Source of the DNA: Metellina segmentata | Lineage: Eukaryota > Arthropoda > Arachnida > Araneae > Tetragnathidae | Direction: 5' to 3' | NCBI GenBank assembly: GCA_947359465.1 | Contig: OX375879.1 | Location: forward strand, 90,495,578 to 90,559,577 | DNA length: 64,000 nt | Program-made: the position numbers and the translations under genes | Notes under the pieces: generated by a model | The model's input: only the letters and a program-made list of their open reading frames with translations | The model's database searches: none | Told to the model about the DNA's origin: nothing | Part shown: one piece after another, positions 1 to 14,100 of the stretch | How positions within the stretch are numbered: position 1 is the stretch's first letter | Layout: every line of letters starts with the position of its first letter

Positions 1-1979
1 GATGAAGATTTAAGTAGAAAAGGAAAGATAAAATAAATAAATTAAGCGGTGCCACACTGGAGATGTACCAAAGATGCTTCCAGGTTCAGAAGGGAGAAAT
101 GGGAGACTTCAATCAGACTTAAGATACTAAAGTCAATTAATGTGTTTGTTTACACAGGAAAAAGAAAGTATCATGTGTTCAAGGAATTATAATAGGTTTA
201 AATACATTTCGTACACTAAAATATTAATGCCTCATAAAAATCGTTTTTTAAATGATTTTTCTCTAGACATTTTGTTATCGACAAATAAATAAAATGAAGA
301 TGAACAAATTTATTGTTTCAATTTGTATTTCAATCTCATAAAATAAAATCATACCTGTTCTCACTTAAAACTTAATATTCATGAATGTGTACAACTAAAC
401 CACCAACTGGAGGGAAAAAAAATGCAGAAATATATAAGATTACAAGTAAGACACTAATTCAAAGTTTTCAAGATATGAAATTTTTTAGCTTCTCTAGATT
501 AGAATGTGGTGTGATTGTTAGACTAGTCAAGTTCACAATGTCATTCTTCCTTTGCATGAAATTTAGAGAACTTGAAAAATAAAGCAGCATTTTCCCGTTG
601 CCTTCTCAGGACTAAGCTTTCTGGCCTTGTCTTTTTCAATTGTAGGCGACAATACATTATATATATAGATATTGTACATTTTTTCAATCAATCCAACAAT
701 GAATGTAAGAGGATCTTAACTTGTTGGTGGTAGAATGCAATAGATTTTTGCATTTTTCTTCAATGTAAAATGCTCACATGGAAGAGAAAGATCCTTATTA
801 TCTTTAGATTTATTTTTAATACCAGCATAAAAACTGCAATGATCTTGAAAGTATGTTAAATAACCTATCACATTGACAATATAGAACCAGACTTTATTTT
901 TCTTCCCAAAATAACTGGATACAATCACATTAGGTTTCAATCACATGAAATATAATATTAAAATAAATGCTTTACACTTCCCCTTTTCACATTAGTCAAC
1001 GAAATAAATATTGATACAATCATTTTATTTTTATTCAACCAAAGTATTCACACATCGAAAATCTATAAAGCAACTATCAGTAAACTTTTATCATTATTGC
1101 AAGCTCTTTAGAGATAATTGTATAGATAATTCTTTGTTTATCTAATTAAAAGAAAATTGGACTAATTAAACACTAAATTGAAAACAACTGCATTCTATTT
1201 TTATGGAAGAGTTAAGTAACAAAATATAAAATCGAAAAAAGAATGAAGTGTCTTGAAAATGAGTCTCTAAAACTATAGTTAAAAATAAGAGCACTTTCCA
1301 ACAGAAAATAATACTGTACCTCTGATACTACAGATTTTTTTTTTTAATTTTTAAATTAAATATTTTTTTCCATAGTAATGCTTATTGTTGCATATGCAGT
1401 AGTTTGATTTTTATTCAAAAACTTGAATATGCTCTGAATATCAAACAAAACTTTCAAAAGAAATTTCAAATTTCAGCAATTAGATACGTAAAAGCTAATA
1501 ATTTATTGGGTGCAAAACTTTTTTTTTTACATTGAAATATAATACACAATCATATAAATATCCAATACAATTTTTTAAACTTATAGAATTTAGTGACAGT
1601 TTTGCACAGTTTACAAACTTAAATAATAACTTAATCAAAACTCAAAATAAAATTGGATCAATTCCAATAAATCGTAAAACCTTTCAATAAAGTACAATTT
1701 CAAGTATTGACCCTTGTAAAATGTCAACATGAAGTAACAAGATTCTTACTATGAAGTCCGAAATACAAAATTATACTACAAAAGTAACTTGAAGATAAAT
1801 ACCCCTTGCATATTATATTTATACATTGAGAACATATAAATAAAGAATTTAATATAAAATTGTGCCCACATATTACACCAAATCTGTGAGATATAACAAA
1901 TTAGGTCATTATAGAAAGGAGTTTTAGAAATAAACAACAACCATTGTGTACAACATTTAATATTTGAGTTAATAAAGTT
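1..1979. other. AT-rich non-coding; likely SCCPDH 3' UTR plus flank
   Basis: No coding pattern was recognised. The part next to 1979 should hold the SCCPDH 3' UTR. A minus-strand AATAAA reads from 1507 to 1502, about 480 bases past the stop, and another lies near 1020; which one is used cannot be decided from sequence. Short open frames here look like chance. Confidence 0.5.
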
Positions 1980-2079
1980 TCATTTTATTTCTTCAAATTT
2001 GAAAGTCACTCCACGTTTTTCTAATCTTTCACGTAAAGTGGTATTTTCAAATGCTACTCCGGGCGTTAAAACACCTCCT
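1980..2079 (-). CDS. SCCPDH: SCCPDH exon 12 (C terminus and stop)
   Basis: Residues 398-430 and TGA stop. Encodes KGGVLTPGVAFENTTLRERL and the terminal EKRGVTFKFEEIK. GGVLTPG is the diagnostic C-terminal block. A long T-rich tract precedes the CAACAG acceptor. Confidence 0.95.
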
Positions 2080-5000
2080 CTGTTGAAAAAAAAAAAAAAA
2101 ACTTTTTTTCAATGGAATAAAAGATAAATTTACTCAAGCTATCGATATTGTACTTCGCACACTTTGACTGTTACTACAAATAAATTATTTTTTATTTACT
2201 TTGACTAATAGAAAAACAAGAAAACTTAAACACAATGCTGTTTTTAATTTGCCAGAAAAAAAAAAACTTGAAAGTACAATATATTTAAAGAAACAAAGAT
2301 TTTCATATTAATGCAGAAATCAAGAATGTTAATGTAGAAACACTTATACAAAGTAGTGATGAACGAATAGGAAAAAAAAATTAAATTTAAAAATTAAAAT
2401 CATAAGTTCATTCCCCAAAACACCTGAATAAATATTACTTTCTTACTACTAATCTCAAAACCAAGCATTCTCTTGATAAAAAATCAATTAATAATACTGT
2501 AGACATCCTAAAATTAGTAACTTTTAAGATAATTTTAAATAACAAAACATGTTGAGGATTATTCTACAAATAATAATTAATGAGCATTCTATTAGCTTAT
2601 AAGAGTTAAATAGAATACTTGGTACACGATTCAACTTTTAAACCTAACGTATTTTTATCTGTTGTGTAATTAATTTGGCTTTAAAGATTTAGTTGTCATT
2701 TCGAACAATGAACAAAAATACACCATTTGTATTTAAAAAAAATCGGGTTTTTACTGGAAACACTGCTTTTTAAAAAGCCTATATTTTGAATAAAATATAA
2801 TAAATTACTAAGCATAAAATATTTGATTATTGAGACAATTTTCAGTTTTTATTCAGTACATTATTTTATTGAAGTGATCAAACATGTACACAACAAATGA
2901 AATTATAGGAATTTTCAATGCCTGAAAATAACATTTAAGATACAAAATATTAAGAGTGCCAAATTACAGATAATTCTGCAAAATTAGCTTCATGAAAGCA
3001 ATTCAAAACAGAAATAATATCCCTATATTATACTGATGTTACATGCTTAATGATAGTTTGAATTTGATGCAACCGATATGGCAATATTTGTCACAAAATG
3101 GCATTAATATAGGCAAAAATTAATGTTTTCTTGAATGTTTTTGATATTAATCTGTGGGTTTTGTCATGAAATTTAGTTAAAAGAGTTTTTATGACATTTG
3201 CAACTTCTGATTGCATGTTTACTTTTATGGTTGCCACCTCACTAAACTCCAAAAATGAAATTACTTGAAATATTTTTGCTTAATCCAAAAAATATTTTTT
3301 TTCTGTTGAGAAGTCCGGAAAAAGAAACACATTTCCTTAAGCTCTTCAGAAATGTTGGCAAATACACAAGTGTTTTCATCATAGAGAAATAATATTCTGT
3401 TCAATGAACTAAAAATGAATATCTGAGGATTCATTTTGGGGATATTTTTAACTGGTACTAACATCAAAATAAAATTCTCGAACAAAACATGACCACAGAG
3501 TGAAAAACCTTCTAACACAAAATGAAATTGTAGAATTTTATTGAAGATCAATCCAATGGAAATGTCTTCTTGGATTTAAAGCAATTAAAGGCAAGTAAGA
3601 CTTAATACTTTGCGATTAAAAAGAATGAAAACTAGCCTAAGTGTATATAAAATGAATTAATAGTTTGACCCTGTGAGAATAAGAAACTACTTACTTTAAA
3701 GGCATCTTTTCTTTTTCCTGAACAATAACTAATCCAGCATGAACCATGCACATTGATGTGAAGGCATAAGCTGGTTCTACAATAGCCAAAATAAATTTTA
3801 AATACTTAATTTTTGAATAAAACTTAACAAATATATTAGTAATACTTTAAAACACAACAATAGAATTTTAGTGTTGCAAAAACTTATCTATTAAGAAAAA
3901 CCATTATAATTTATCTACAAACCTGGTCCAGATATTGTTAATTTCATCTGTTTATTGGGTTTATCAACATGCTCATCAGTTGGTTCTGCTAATTTTTCGG
4001 TCCAGCCTTTACCAATCAGAGTAAACTTTGTTGATCCTTCTAAAACCTAATAAAAGAACTTTTAACATTAGATAATATAGAATGAGCAATTTTATTAAAC
4101 ATTGTATTAAGCCTTTGCACATGGGTGATGCTGTATTTGAGGCGTTACATTTGTTAATTTTAATGATAAGTTAATAATTCAAACCTTAAATAAAATATTT
4201 TTAGTTTCCAATTTGAACTAAGTTAGGGTGTCTACTAAATTTCTGTTGGTCCATTTAGGAACTTCTTCGGGACATTTTAGGGACTTAATAAATACATGAC
4301 ATGATTTTACATGATTATGAAGATCAGTTAGATGCAATTATACTTTAAGATCACACTTTTTTTTTATTGCTTACAGTCTAATCTCGAGAAGATCTAGTAT
4401 CAAACTTCAGCTTTAATAAACTGTTTTCTAAATAAAAAAAAATATAATAAAGACAAACCATAAATCATGTCAAACTAGATGAACATTAAACAAATACTCT
4501 ATACTACATTCATTATTTTTATTTTCTGAATACTTGGGATTTTATATAAAAATTAAAGAAAACAATTACTTTAAAAACATTTCCTCATGTATTTTTTTGT
4601 TTGTTTTATGCATCAAATGAAGTTGGTAAAAAATTATAAATCAATTTGGGCATTTAAAAGAACTGTCTCCGAATATGGTTGGATTGGGGGAGTTGCACCA
4701 TTTTCATTTCCTTTTCAGTTTGCATAATTTCTTTGTCAACTGTTCCATTTCATCATTTGCAATTTGCATTATTTGCAATTTTCTTTTTTTCATTTGTTTA
4801 AGTTCAACTACAGCCACCTTTTGTTTTCGCCTTAAAACAATTTTTATAAATTTTCGGGACAAAATTAATGATTTAGGGATTTTTGGGATCAGCTCTTTTC
4901 GTTTTCGGCATATTTTCAGGACCAGTAGACACCCAGTAAGTTTTTACATATAGGTTAAAAACTCAACAAATAAGTTAAATGAATTTTTTTTGACAAAATA

Positions 5001-8000
5001 TAAATTAGATTTAAACATAAATGCAGTCTAATTTTCTAGCATTTTGTTTGGCAAAATTTGTAATATGATTAACAAGATTGAATAGAGTGCTGCTTCGAAA
5101 TTAATCACTGCAATGATTATTACAGTTAAACACTACAATTTCCCATCCTGAATACACATGTAAGCTCTAATACCATTATACATTCCATTCATGATTTGTA
5201 CCATTTACAAAGAGCTAAGATACACCTTTTCTAGAAAAATGGAGTGCCAAGTGGCAAATTCAACATTTCTCCAGGCATTTACAAACGTAGGCTGGCATCA
5301 CTAAGTATCTCAAGGTTTCTTCATTAATTGCACTATATTATTTAAGCTACTTATTTATACCAAGATTGGATAGTTTTCAGGGTGATGCTCCAAATCTCTG
5401 ATTTCATTGATATTTTTACATATAATTTCTGTTATCATATATTTTTTCACATTACCGATAGAATATGCCTTTTCCAACATGAAATGCACATTTTTAAATT
5501 TCACTTCACTATGTCTAATGTTAGAGTTGTCAAATAATCCACAATAGCTACAAAGAGCACAATATATTCAAGATTAGAGTGCTAGATTGCAAATTCAACC
5601 TGCTTGTGGTACATGAATGTGTGCTGGACCCACAATAAGAACTCAAATGAAAAAGTGCCTTCCTTCTTATGCCGAATCCCATTACTGTAAGTGTCAGATT
5701 CGTCAAGACAGTACTTAGAGACATGCAGATGTAGGGGCACTTTTGAATAAAGTACTGATTAAACAGTCAAAATAACTCGATTGCTTAGTGTATACCTATT
5801 TAAATATTCAATTGTAATAAAATTTATAACATAATTACTTGTTTCCTAGTTGGTCCAGTACTTGAGAATGCACCACCAGTAAAAAATGATGGATACTGAA
5901 ATTAAACAAAGCATCATTAAATGCATATCATAATTTAATCTATATATATAATTCTCTTACGTGGCACGCAAAAAAGACGTTATTTGTTATTGCGTTTTGG
6001 CAACATTGTGCGATGGTTTGTTTACCATCACGAAGTCTCGCTCCTCAATTGAATTCATAGCGTAATCGGATGAAATTTTATTGAAAAAAAATAATTTTAG
6101 TCGAGCTGTTGTAGTTTATAATAGAAATCAAAGAAAATGGGGTATCTTTTCAAGGTCAACAATTGTAGTTCAACAATATGCTTGAACTTCAACTTTAGAC
6201 AACAAACTCAATGAAAAAGTGAGTGGCTCGAGTGCTGTGGAAATGTACACACAAACAACATGCTGGGTATTCAATTTCCAAAGCAGCGATCACATTTCGA
6301 GTCAAAATTTGCACAAAGTTTTCATTTGAATTCTGATTTCAGAGGCACTGTATATATCTTTTCTGCAAACAACAAATTTAGATTGGAAAAAAAAATGTTT
6401 TTTTTTTTTGGAATATTATATTTTGTAAACAATCCCTTTTGCTAGGACATATGTCTTCATTGATGCAAGCGAAGCGAGCATAGGTTTTTGCAGCGAATCA
6501 GTGAGGATTGCAAAGCAATCCTCCGTGGGTTGTCGAGCGCTAGCGAGCAGGGGGCTGGCCCCCTAGTTGTTCGAAAAGATGGAAAGATCAATACCTAAAT
6601 TAGTCTTACTTAATAGTCAATAAAGTTTTCAATTTTAGTAGATGGTTCAAAGTATAACAAAAATTAAAAGTTTAAATAATTTTTTCAAAAATTATAAAAA
6701 CAAAACAAACAGTTTATGGAAATCAGTAGTAAAATAACAACACCTGGTATCGATAAAATGTGGCCACCTAGCTATATAATTCAAGTTTTCTTTCAAGATC
6801 AAGTGAATTTGTCTGAGCTTATAATACCAAATATGCATAGCGGTCAACACTCATAAATTTATTTACATTAGCAAAAAATAATAAAAAATAAACGCCAATT
6901 TCAGCTTAAAAAGTTCAGTAAGAATTTCCAACTAAAAAAAATGCATAGAATAGAAAATAAAATTAGGATAACTTGTAGCTTTCTACTAATCACTTTGTCA
7001 AATGTAATGTTATAAATAATCAATGTTATAAAATGTACAGTATTCAAAATGTTCGAGATTGGTAAATGAGCTAAAAACATAAGCTACAAAGGCATGAGAA
7101 ACAAATTTATGGAATCCATAAACACAGATTCCCATGGTTAGTGGGATGAGTTGATGAACAAGCACATAATTAAGCCAGAAATTAATAAGTCGTTTAAGCA
7201 AAATAAAAATGGTTGTCAAACTCATTAACTCACTCAAAACAATAAATTAAACAATATAATTGAATTCTTTAGAACAGACAGTCTTATTTATTTAAAGTTA
7301 TAAAGATGTTAGCACAAGAGAGAAAAATCATGTTATCCTTTTACGAGTTGTCAGTTCCAACTATTCTTTTATATCAGAATAAATAAAAGAGAGAGAGAAA
7401 AAAAAAACAGAATAAAACAATGACATGAGCACTTGGGAAACTTGTCAACTTATAGCATATCAGATGTATGTAAATTTTACTAGTGTTAATGTTACATTTT
7501 TTGACTTTTTTTGTTAAACCATAACTTCAATTAATCTTAGGCCTCTTTGTTAGACTTAAACCAGCAAGAAAAGATTCAGAACAGCTTCATAAAGATTCAA
7601 AGGCGTATACTAGTAATATACACATAATTTGAAATTTTAGAGTAATTGTTAAAACAATTTGAGAAAATCTGATATTTTTAGTCAACATTCACTAAATTCG
7701 GATTGAGTAATATCCCCCAAAAAATTTGCATATTTAGTACAGAATCAATAGTTTGAAACAGGTTAATGTACTTAAGATATAAATTAGATAAGACGTATTA
7801 GGCATTAAAAGTAGATTTAAATAATCAAGACAAAAACAAAATTAAAAACCTTAGCAAGAAGATTTCTTCCGAAAGAAAACAAAGACAGGAATCCAAATAT
7901 GGCAGCAAAGAATGTATAGCACAGAGCTATGAAGAATGAATGCATTCGGATGTATCCATGAGACTGAATCTGAAAGAAAAACAATTTGAGAATTTGAAAT

Positions 8001-8134
8001 ATTGCAAATAAACTTGCAAAGTTATTTATTTATAGCAATATCATTATATATAGAAATATCCCTCACAATCTTAGAAAATGGAAAATACAACAGCAACTTT
8101 TGTAATTAGCACTTGATTTTAAAGAAGTGAAATC

Positions 8135-8172
<38 letters not shown>

Positions 8173-11100
8173 CATACACACACACAATCAGTACATAGAA
8201 GAGTTATGATGAGCAGGTAACAAATGCACTTTCACATTTAAAATCAATAATTTTTAGCAATTAAAAAGAAAACAGAAAGTTAGTAGGTTCCTCTATACAT
8301 TAACTTATTGAATTTAAAGTAGAATCTTATCCGAAATTGCAAAAAATATTTTACATAGAACAAATGAATTTAAAAAAAATTGCATCTCACTTATTATCAA
8401 AGAAAAATTGGACACAGAATTAACTGTGAATAATTCATAAATTTATATTATTTGTTTCACTATAAACTGTTTACTTGTAAAGTTAGGTAATGATTATATA
8501 ATTAGAACACAAATTAAAGGGTTCTATACATACAGGTCTCTCATTCAAGTACTCGTAGCGAAACTGTTGACTCCTTTTAATGATTCGTTCATCAGGACCA
8601 ACAAACCACAAGCACCATCCTTTCACTTCACTACTGTAGAACAATGGAGGGAACCTGAAACATAAAGATGATTTTAAGAACATGAAGATACACAAAGAAA
8701 TATTCAAACACATGATGAGCAATACTGTATTGCAAGATCTATAGCCTCTCTCAATTGAGAGTTGCAATTTTGTTTTTCCATCTCAGCAACTGCCTGTCAC
8801 CCTCAGTGCTACAATTATATACAAAGGAAAATGTATCAATTTGATCAAACCAGATGAAACAAAATCTCCAAGCCAGGCAGAATCTTTGAAAGATATCACA
8901 ATTGTGTGTATGTGATAACACATACACATGTCATCATTCGAGATATAGATAGGTAGTTGAATTAACATCGTACTGGAGTAACACGACAGGCTATTGTTGA
9001 CAGTCAGGGATGAATCCCGAAAAGAGAGATCAGAGAACAATACCTTGTCATTTTGAACAACAGTCAGATGACGAGTCCACACCTGTGCTATAACTCCACT
9101 ATCCAAACTTCTACACCACAACAATGTGAGGACATTTGAGACCATAACAGATTTTAGGTGCACCTGCCTCCATGCACACTGCAGTCTTTGGTTGTACTTA
9201 TTTTCAAACTAGCAATCATCTGTTCGATACACTACTCTTCCGACAAGGCTCCATTCAACATGGATTTAGAGATTGATGCTCTGAAAACCGTAATTATGAA
9301 ACTACAAATAGGTTAGTTGGTTTTGGATTTTGTGGCACAAGGGCCATATTTGGCCAAACTGAGCCAAACACAAAACAAAAACAAAGGAGGAAAAGTAAAA
9401 AACAAAAGGGAAGGTGAGGATAAAACAGAAGGGAGGACAGATCATTCAGGTACTTTGGAATCCACATATAGGTGATATGGAGATAATTACACAAGCATAA
9501 GAAAGTATTTTAGATTTTCTTTATTTTTAAAAGACAAATTTTAAGGCAGCTCTATTTTAAACTTCAGTATTTCAAGTTAGAATGAGTACTAAATCTGTAC
9601 TCAAATGGCATGTGATAGCAATTTTAAGATTCAAGATTTAACATGTGGTTCTGTGTTTTTTGACTTACTACATTTTTTCCCACCTTTGTTTTCTCATAAA
9701 CTGAAAGAAAAAGAGTTACAACATTTTGCCATCTTCTAAACATTAACAAACCAGACTCCAGAATGGGACTTACTCAATTTTTTGGGTAAAGTGACTTATA
9801 ACATTTTGCTATCCGAGCACAGAAATTAGAAAGGTCTTTGCTGTGTTACTTCACACCAATATTTTAACAAAAAATCCTATAATCTTAATATATGTTGTTT
9901 AGATACAAGAAATATGTCAGAATACGAAATTTAACTAACTACTAAGGAGAATAGTTTCTTATAGAATACTAAGCATGTTATTTTTATTAGCAATACAAAT
10001 TAATTATCCAGAAAATATGGATTTTAATGTCATTGTCGCTACTCACATTTCAACTCTCATTACATAGATTTCATGAAATGAAAAAATTATCCAAAATATG
10101 GTACAACAGTATTTATTAAATTTTGTTGGTGTCAATTCTTATTTACAATGAAATACACTATAACATCGACCTCAATCAAGTTACCACAATTAGATTTTTA
10201 ATGTCTACTTTAATTTGATAACATTACCTCGATCAAAGACAATTTGGCATCCTTTAAAGATACTATGGGGCTCCGCCCCCTGCTTGCTTACGCTTATCAA
10301 CCATTAGCCATGTCAATTTTAAACACATTGTAAACAATAGAAAACTATTTGAAATGGTACATGCACACCTTAGTCACTTGTGCATATATTTTGCTTACAT
10401 AGATGTAAGATGTAACATATTGAAAAACTATATTGTATCAATGTAAACAAAAAAGCAGCTCCTGTTTCTTTTGGCCAAAACAAGACCTGATTATGCTTGC
10501 TTTTACAACACAATACAAAAATTTGGTACATTTTAAACTCAAACCTTGCTAATAGTTGTAGAATAAATAAGTTTTACAAACAAAGAATACCTTTTATGCA
10601 ATTTAAAATTGCTCTCAACAAGATCTTTCTTGAAAACTTCTTCCTTAAGTAAATTATCATACTTTTTAGCACTCAAAATATCTCCAACAGAATGAATGGC
10701 CGACAAAAATGTTCCAATATTGGTACTTCTTCCCTAAAAATATAAATATGAACATTAAAATCAAGAAAAGTGTCATATTTCCCAAAGCTAAGAGTAATAA
10801 AAGTATCAATACCAAATGTTAGCAAATTTAATCTGTTACTGTTGAATGTATTCATTCAAATAAAAGTTGGTTTAGAGTTAACACTAGAAAGACAGAAAGG
10901 AGTTGTGAGGTCAGCATATAACTCCCTCATCAATGTATTGAAGAGGTCGTTTTTTATGACTTAATTATTTTGTCCACACATATTGCATATGTGTTCCTCT
11001 CTATTGTCTTTGGCAAGAAATTATCCGAATATGGTTCCAATTGAAAACATATGGATGCTAATGAAGATATAAATAACTACGGCAGTATATACCATAAAAA

Positions 11101-14100
11101 GCTAAGCTGATTGAGAATTTTTTTTCATATCTGCAAACATCTGTAATTCTAGGAGAGTATGAACACGCATAAAAAGTATGCCTAGGCTGGTAGTTGGCTC
11201 TTTGGCTACTTGAGTGAGGCTCTACCACGAATCAACTTTTTGTTCGATTTATTTCACCTTCTGGTCCTAAAGAACTTTTAGAATTATTGCCACTGAAAGG
11301 TCAAACATGTGGCGAGGAAATTGCAAATGCTGTCATTGAATGCACAGAGAAACATATTCCACTCAATAAAATTGTTTCAATTTCTACAAATGGGGCAAAA
11401 AGTATGACCGTAATGAGAAAATGTTGTTTCTATTTTGAAGGAAAAAATTAATCACAAGTGCTTTGTGCAGACATTTCCAGAAGAAATTTACAATGTTATG
11501 GAAATGGTGATTAAGATTGTCAATACAATTGTAGCTAAAGCTCTTTATCATTGCCAATTTAAAGAATTTATAGTTGAAAAGGAGAGTGAATACGTAGATC
11601 TTCTATGCATAGTGAGGAACGTTGGTTTTCAAGAAGAAACATTTTAAACATTTCGCTTCCTTATTATTCGAAATTAAAGCATTTGTCCTTGAGAAGGGCG
11701 TTGACTATCCTAAACTAACAGATGATCAGTGTATCCAAAAATTTTATTTCATAGTAGACATTACGTCTTATCTAAATAACCTTGATTGTAAATTACAGGG
11801 GAAAGGAAACATTTTTTTTTATGTTGGAAGAAGTCATTTCATTTTAAAACAAATTATTTCTTTTTGCTCAAGATTTTGAAAGAGAAACACTAATTCATTT
11901 TTCTTAGCCTGTTGAAACATTGCCACGAAAATAACTTGGTAATTGACATTTACTGTTTGAAAACAACAATTTTGAATACGAGGAAAGTTTTTCTACAAAG
12001 GTTGCAGGAATTCAGAAATAGCATATCAATGTTAATATTTGTTAAAAAAAACCTCTCTAAGCTGGCATAACAGAATTTAATTTTTCTCCCTTAAATATTG
12101 ATATTGGCGCTTTAGAAATGCAATTTCTGGAGTTAGAAAACAAAGAATTATGGAGCTCTAAGTTTGAACGCCTTAATGCTAATATGGCAAAGTTTGAGAA
12201 AATAAATGTGATCTTCGTTCACAGAGAAAGTAGTCTGCTTTGATAGACCTGGAGAAGGAGGACATAATAATTTTCAACACCCGGAATAGTATTCCTGACT
12301 GACTTGATGATATGATCAGTTAAAAAAACTAGCATTTGCTGTTCGTTCAGTCTTTGGCTCTATATATCATGCAAACAATCTTTTTCAAGCATGAACCGTA
12401 TCAAAAACAAATTGAGAAATCGTCTTATTTATGAGAACCTGGAATCCTGCTTGAAATTAAAAACAACGACATACAAATCTGACTTATCCAAACATTCCAA
12501 GGAAATGCAAGGTCATTGTTCACATTAAATACATGTTGTCATATTTTTATTTTAATGAAAAATTTGTTTTTGTCAATAAATATTATTATTGTGATTCCTG
12601 GTTTTATTTAATGTTAGCAAGTTTAAACCAACTTCTAAAAACATGGTTCTCGAAAAGAAATTTGGCTCTCAAAAGAAATTTTAATAGTTATATTGCTATT
12701 TTTTGGCTTTTTTGACTAATGAGTTTGCCAACCACTGGACTAGGCAAATTGAAGCTTTAATAGCTTCCAAAATCAACCTATCAAAACATTACGACTAAAT
12801 TCTTTGACCACTAACAGACTCTGCAAAAATAAATTAAAATGTATTAGTTACTACTAAATTTGTTACATCCTTCTGCAGTGTTCAAATAACAATTTTTTTA
12901 AAATTAAACTGCAGTAAAAATTAAATAGCATTTCCTTCCAACAAATTCTATAAAAAATCTAGGCACATTTAGCTACATATTGTACACTAAGGCATGCTGT
13001 GTTTTAATCATAAAGTGTTTGCAATGCTCTCCATGTTGGAGAACATTTTCACTCAAATTGAACTGGCATTGAATTTTGGGATTGGTGGTATGAATCAATG
13101 GATGTTTGGGTCTTGCGGCTAAGGTTCAAAAAATATACAAGATGTGCCAAATTTGGTATAGTTAGGCAGTATTTAACATGTTTAGACACAATGCTACTGC
13201 ATAAATAAAAAGTTATATTAAATGAGACAGTGATTTTCTGTTGAGATTTGTGCCTGAACAAGAATTTGTTAAACTTTACTTTGCATAACAAGCAAACACA
13301 AAGCAATTCTTAGTGATTTAATCAATTCCACACTTTACAGTCTTAATCTGTGATTTTGTGAAATCTATTTTTCAAGTAGGAAAACATGCATATTTTTGTC
13401 TGGAATTGTTAACAGTAACAACAACTTTCCATCTTTATAGGTCAGCCAGGTAGCCGAATGGTTAGTGATCTGGACAGCAGTTCAACATGCACTGGATTGA
13501 ATTTCAGCTATGGAGGTTGGTACGGTTTAATAAGTACAAGATGGATGTTCCTAGAGGTTAACAATCTCTATAGTTGATGGTTCCAGTCTCATCAACTCGT
13601 GTGTAGTATAAAATGACAGTAATCAAGTTCTTTAAGAGAAAGTGATGTCTATTTATACACTATCAGACACTGTTCATATTTAACAAGTGTATCTCATCTT
13701 AAACGCTGACCAGTCTTGCTTGCTTAAAAGGATGGGTATTTGAAACACCATATGAAATAATTTGTGAATCAACTGAAGATTAGACATATGTTTATTACTC
13801 CTGAAGAATGACAAAGATGAATAGTTCCATCAAAATGCCAAAGACCCTTCTAGTGCAATTCAACACTAATTGATGCAAATGATTGCTATTAAAAATCTGC
13901 AAGTTCAAACAAATTGATGTTGTTTCAATGGTCAAAGTGAGGAACTAGTTCAGAGTAATGCAGAAATGACAGCAGGTATCAATGCTAATACCGTCTAAAC
14001 TCTGGGTTGAAAATTTTATAAAATCAAATATTTAAATGATCACAAGAAAAGAACATGAATAAAGACAAGGAATAGGGAGAAAATGGTACTATATTAAATA

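Noticed and set aside
4675..4953. 92-codon plus frame in an SCCPDH intron
   Set aside because: Phe-rich composition of AT-rich DNA, antisense to the host gene, no motif.
13440..13560. Ser/Leu-type tRNA gene
   Set aside because: Only an A-box-like start is present; the anticodon and T arms do not fold.
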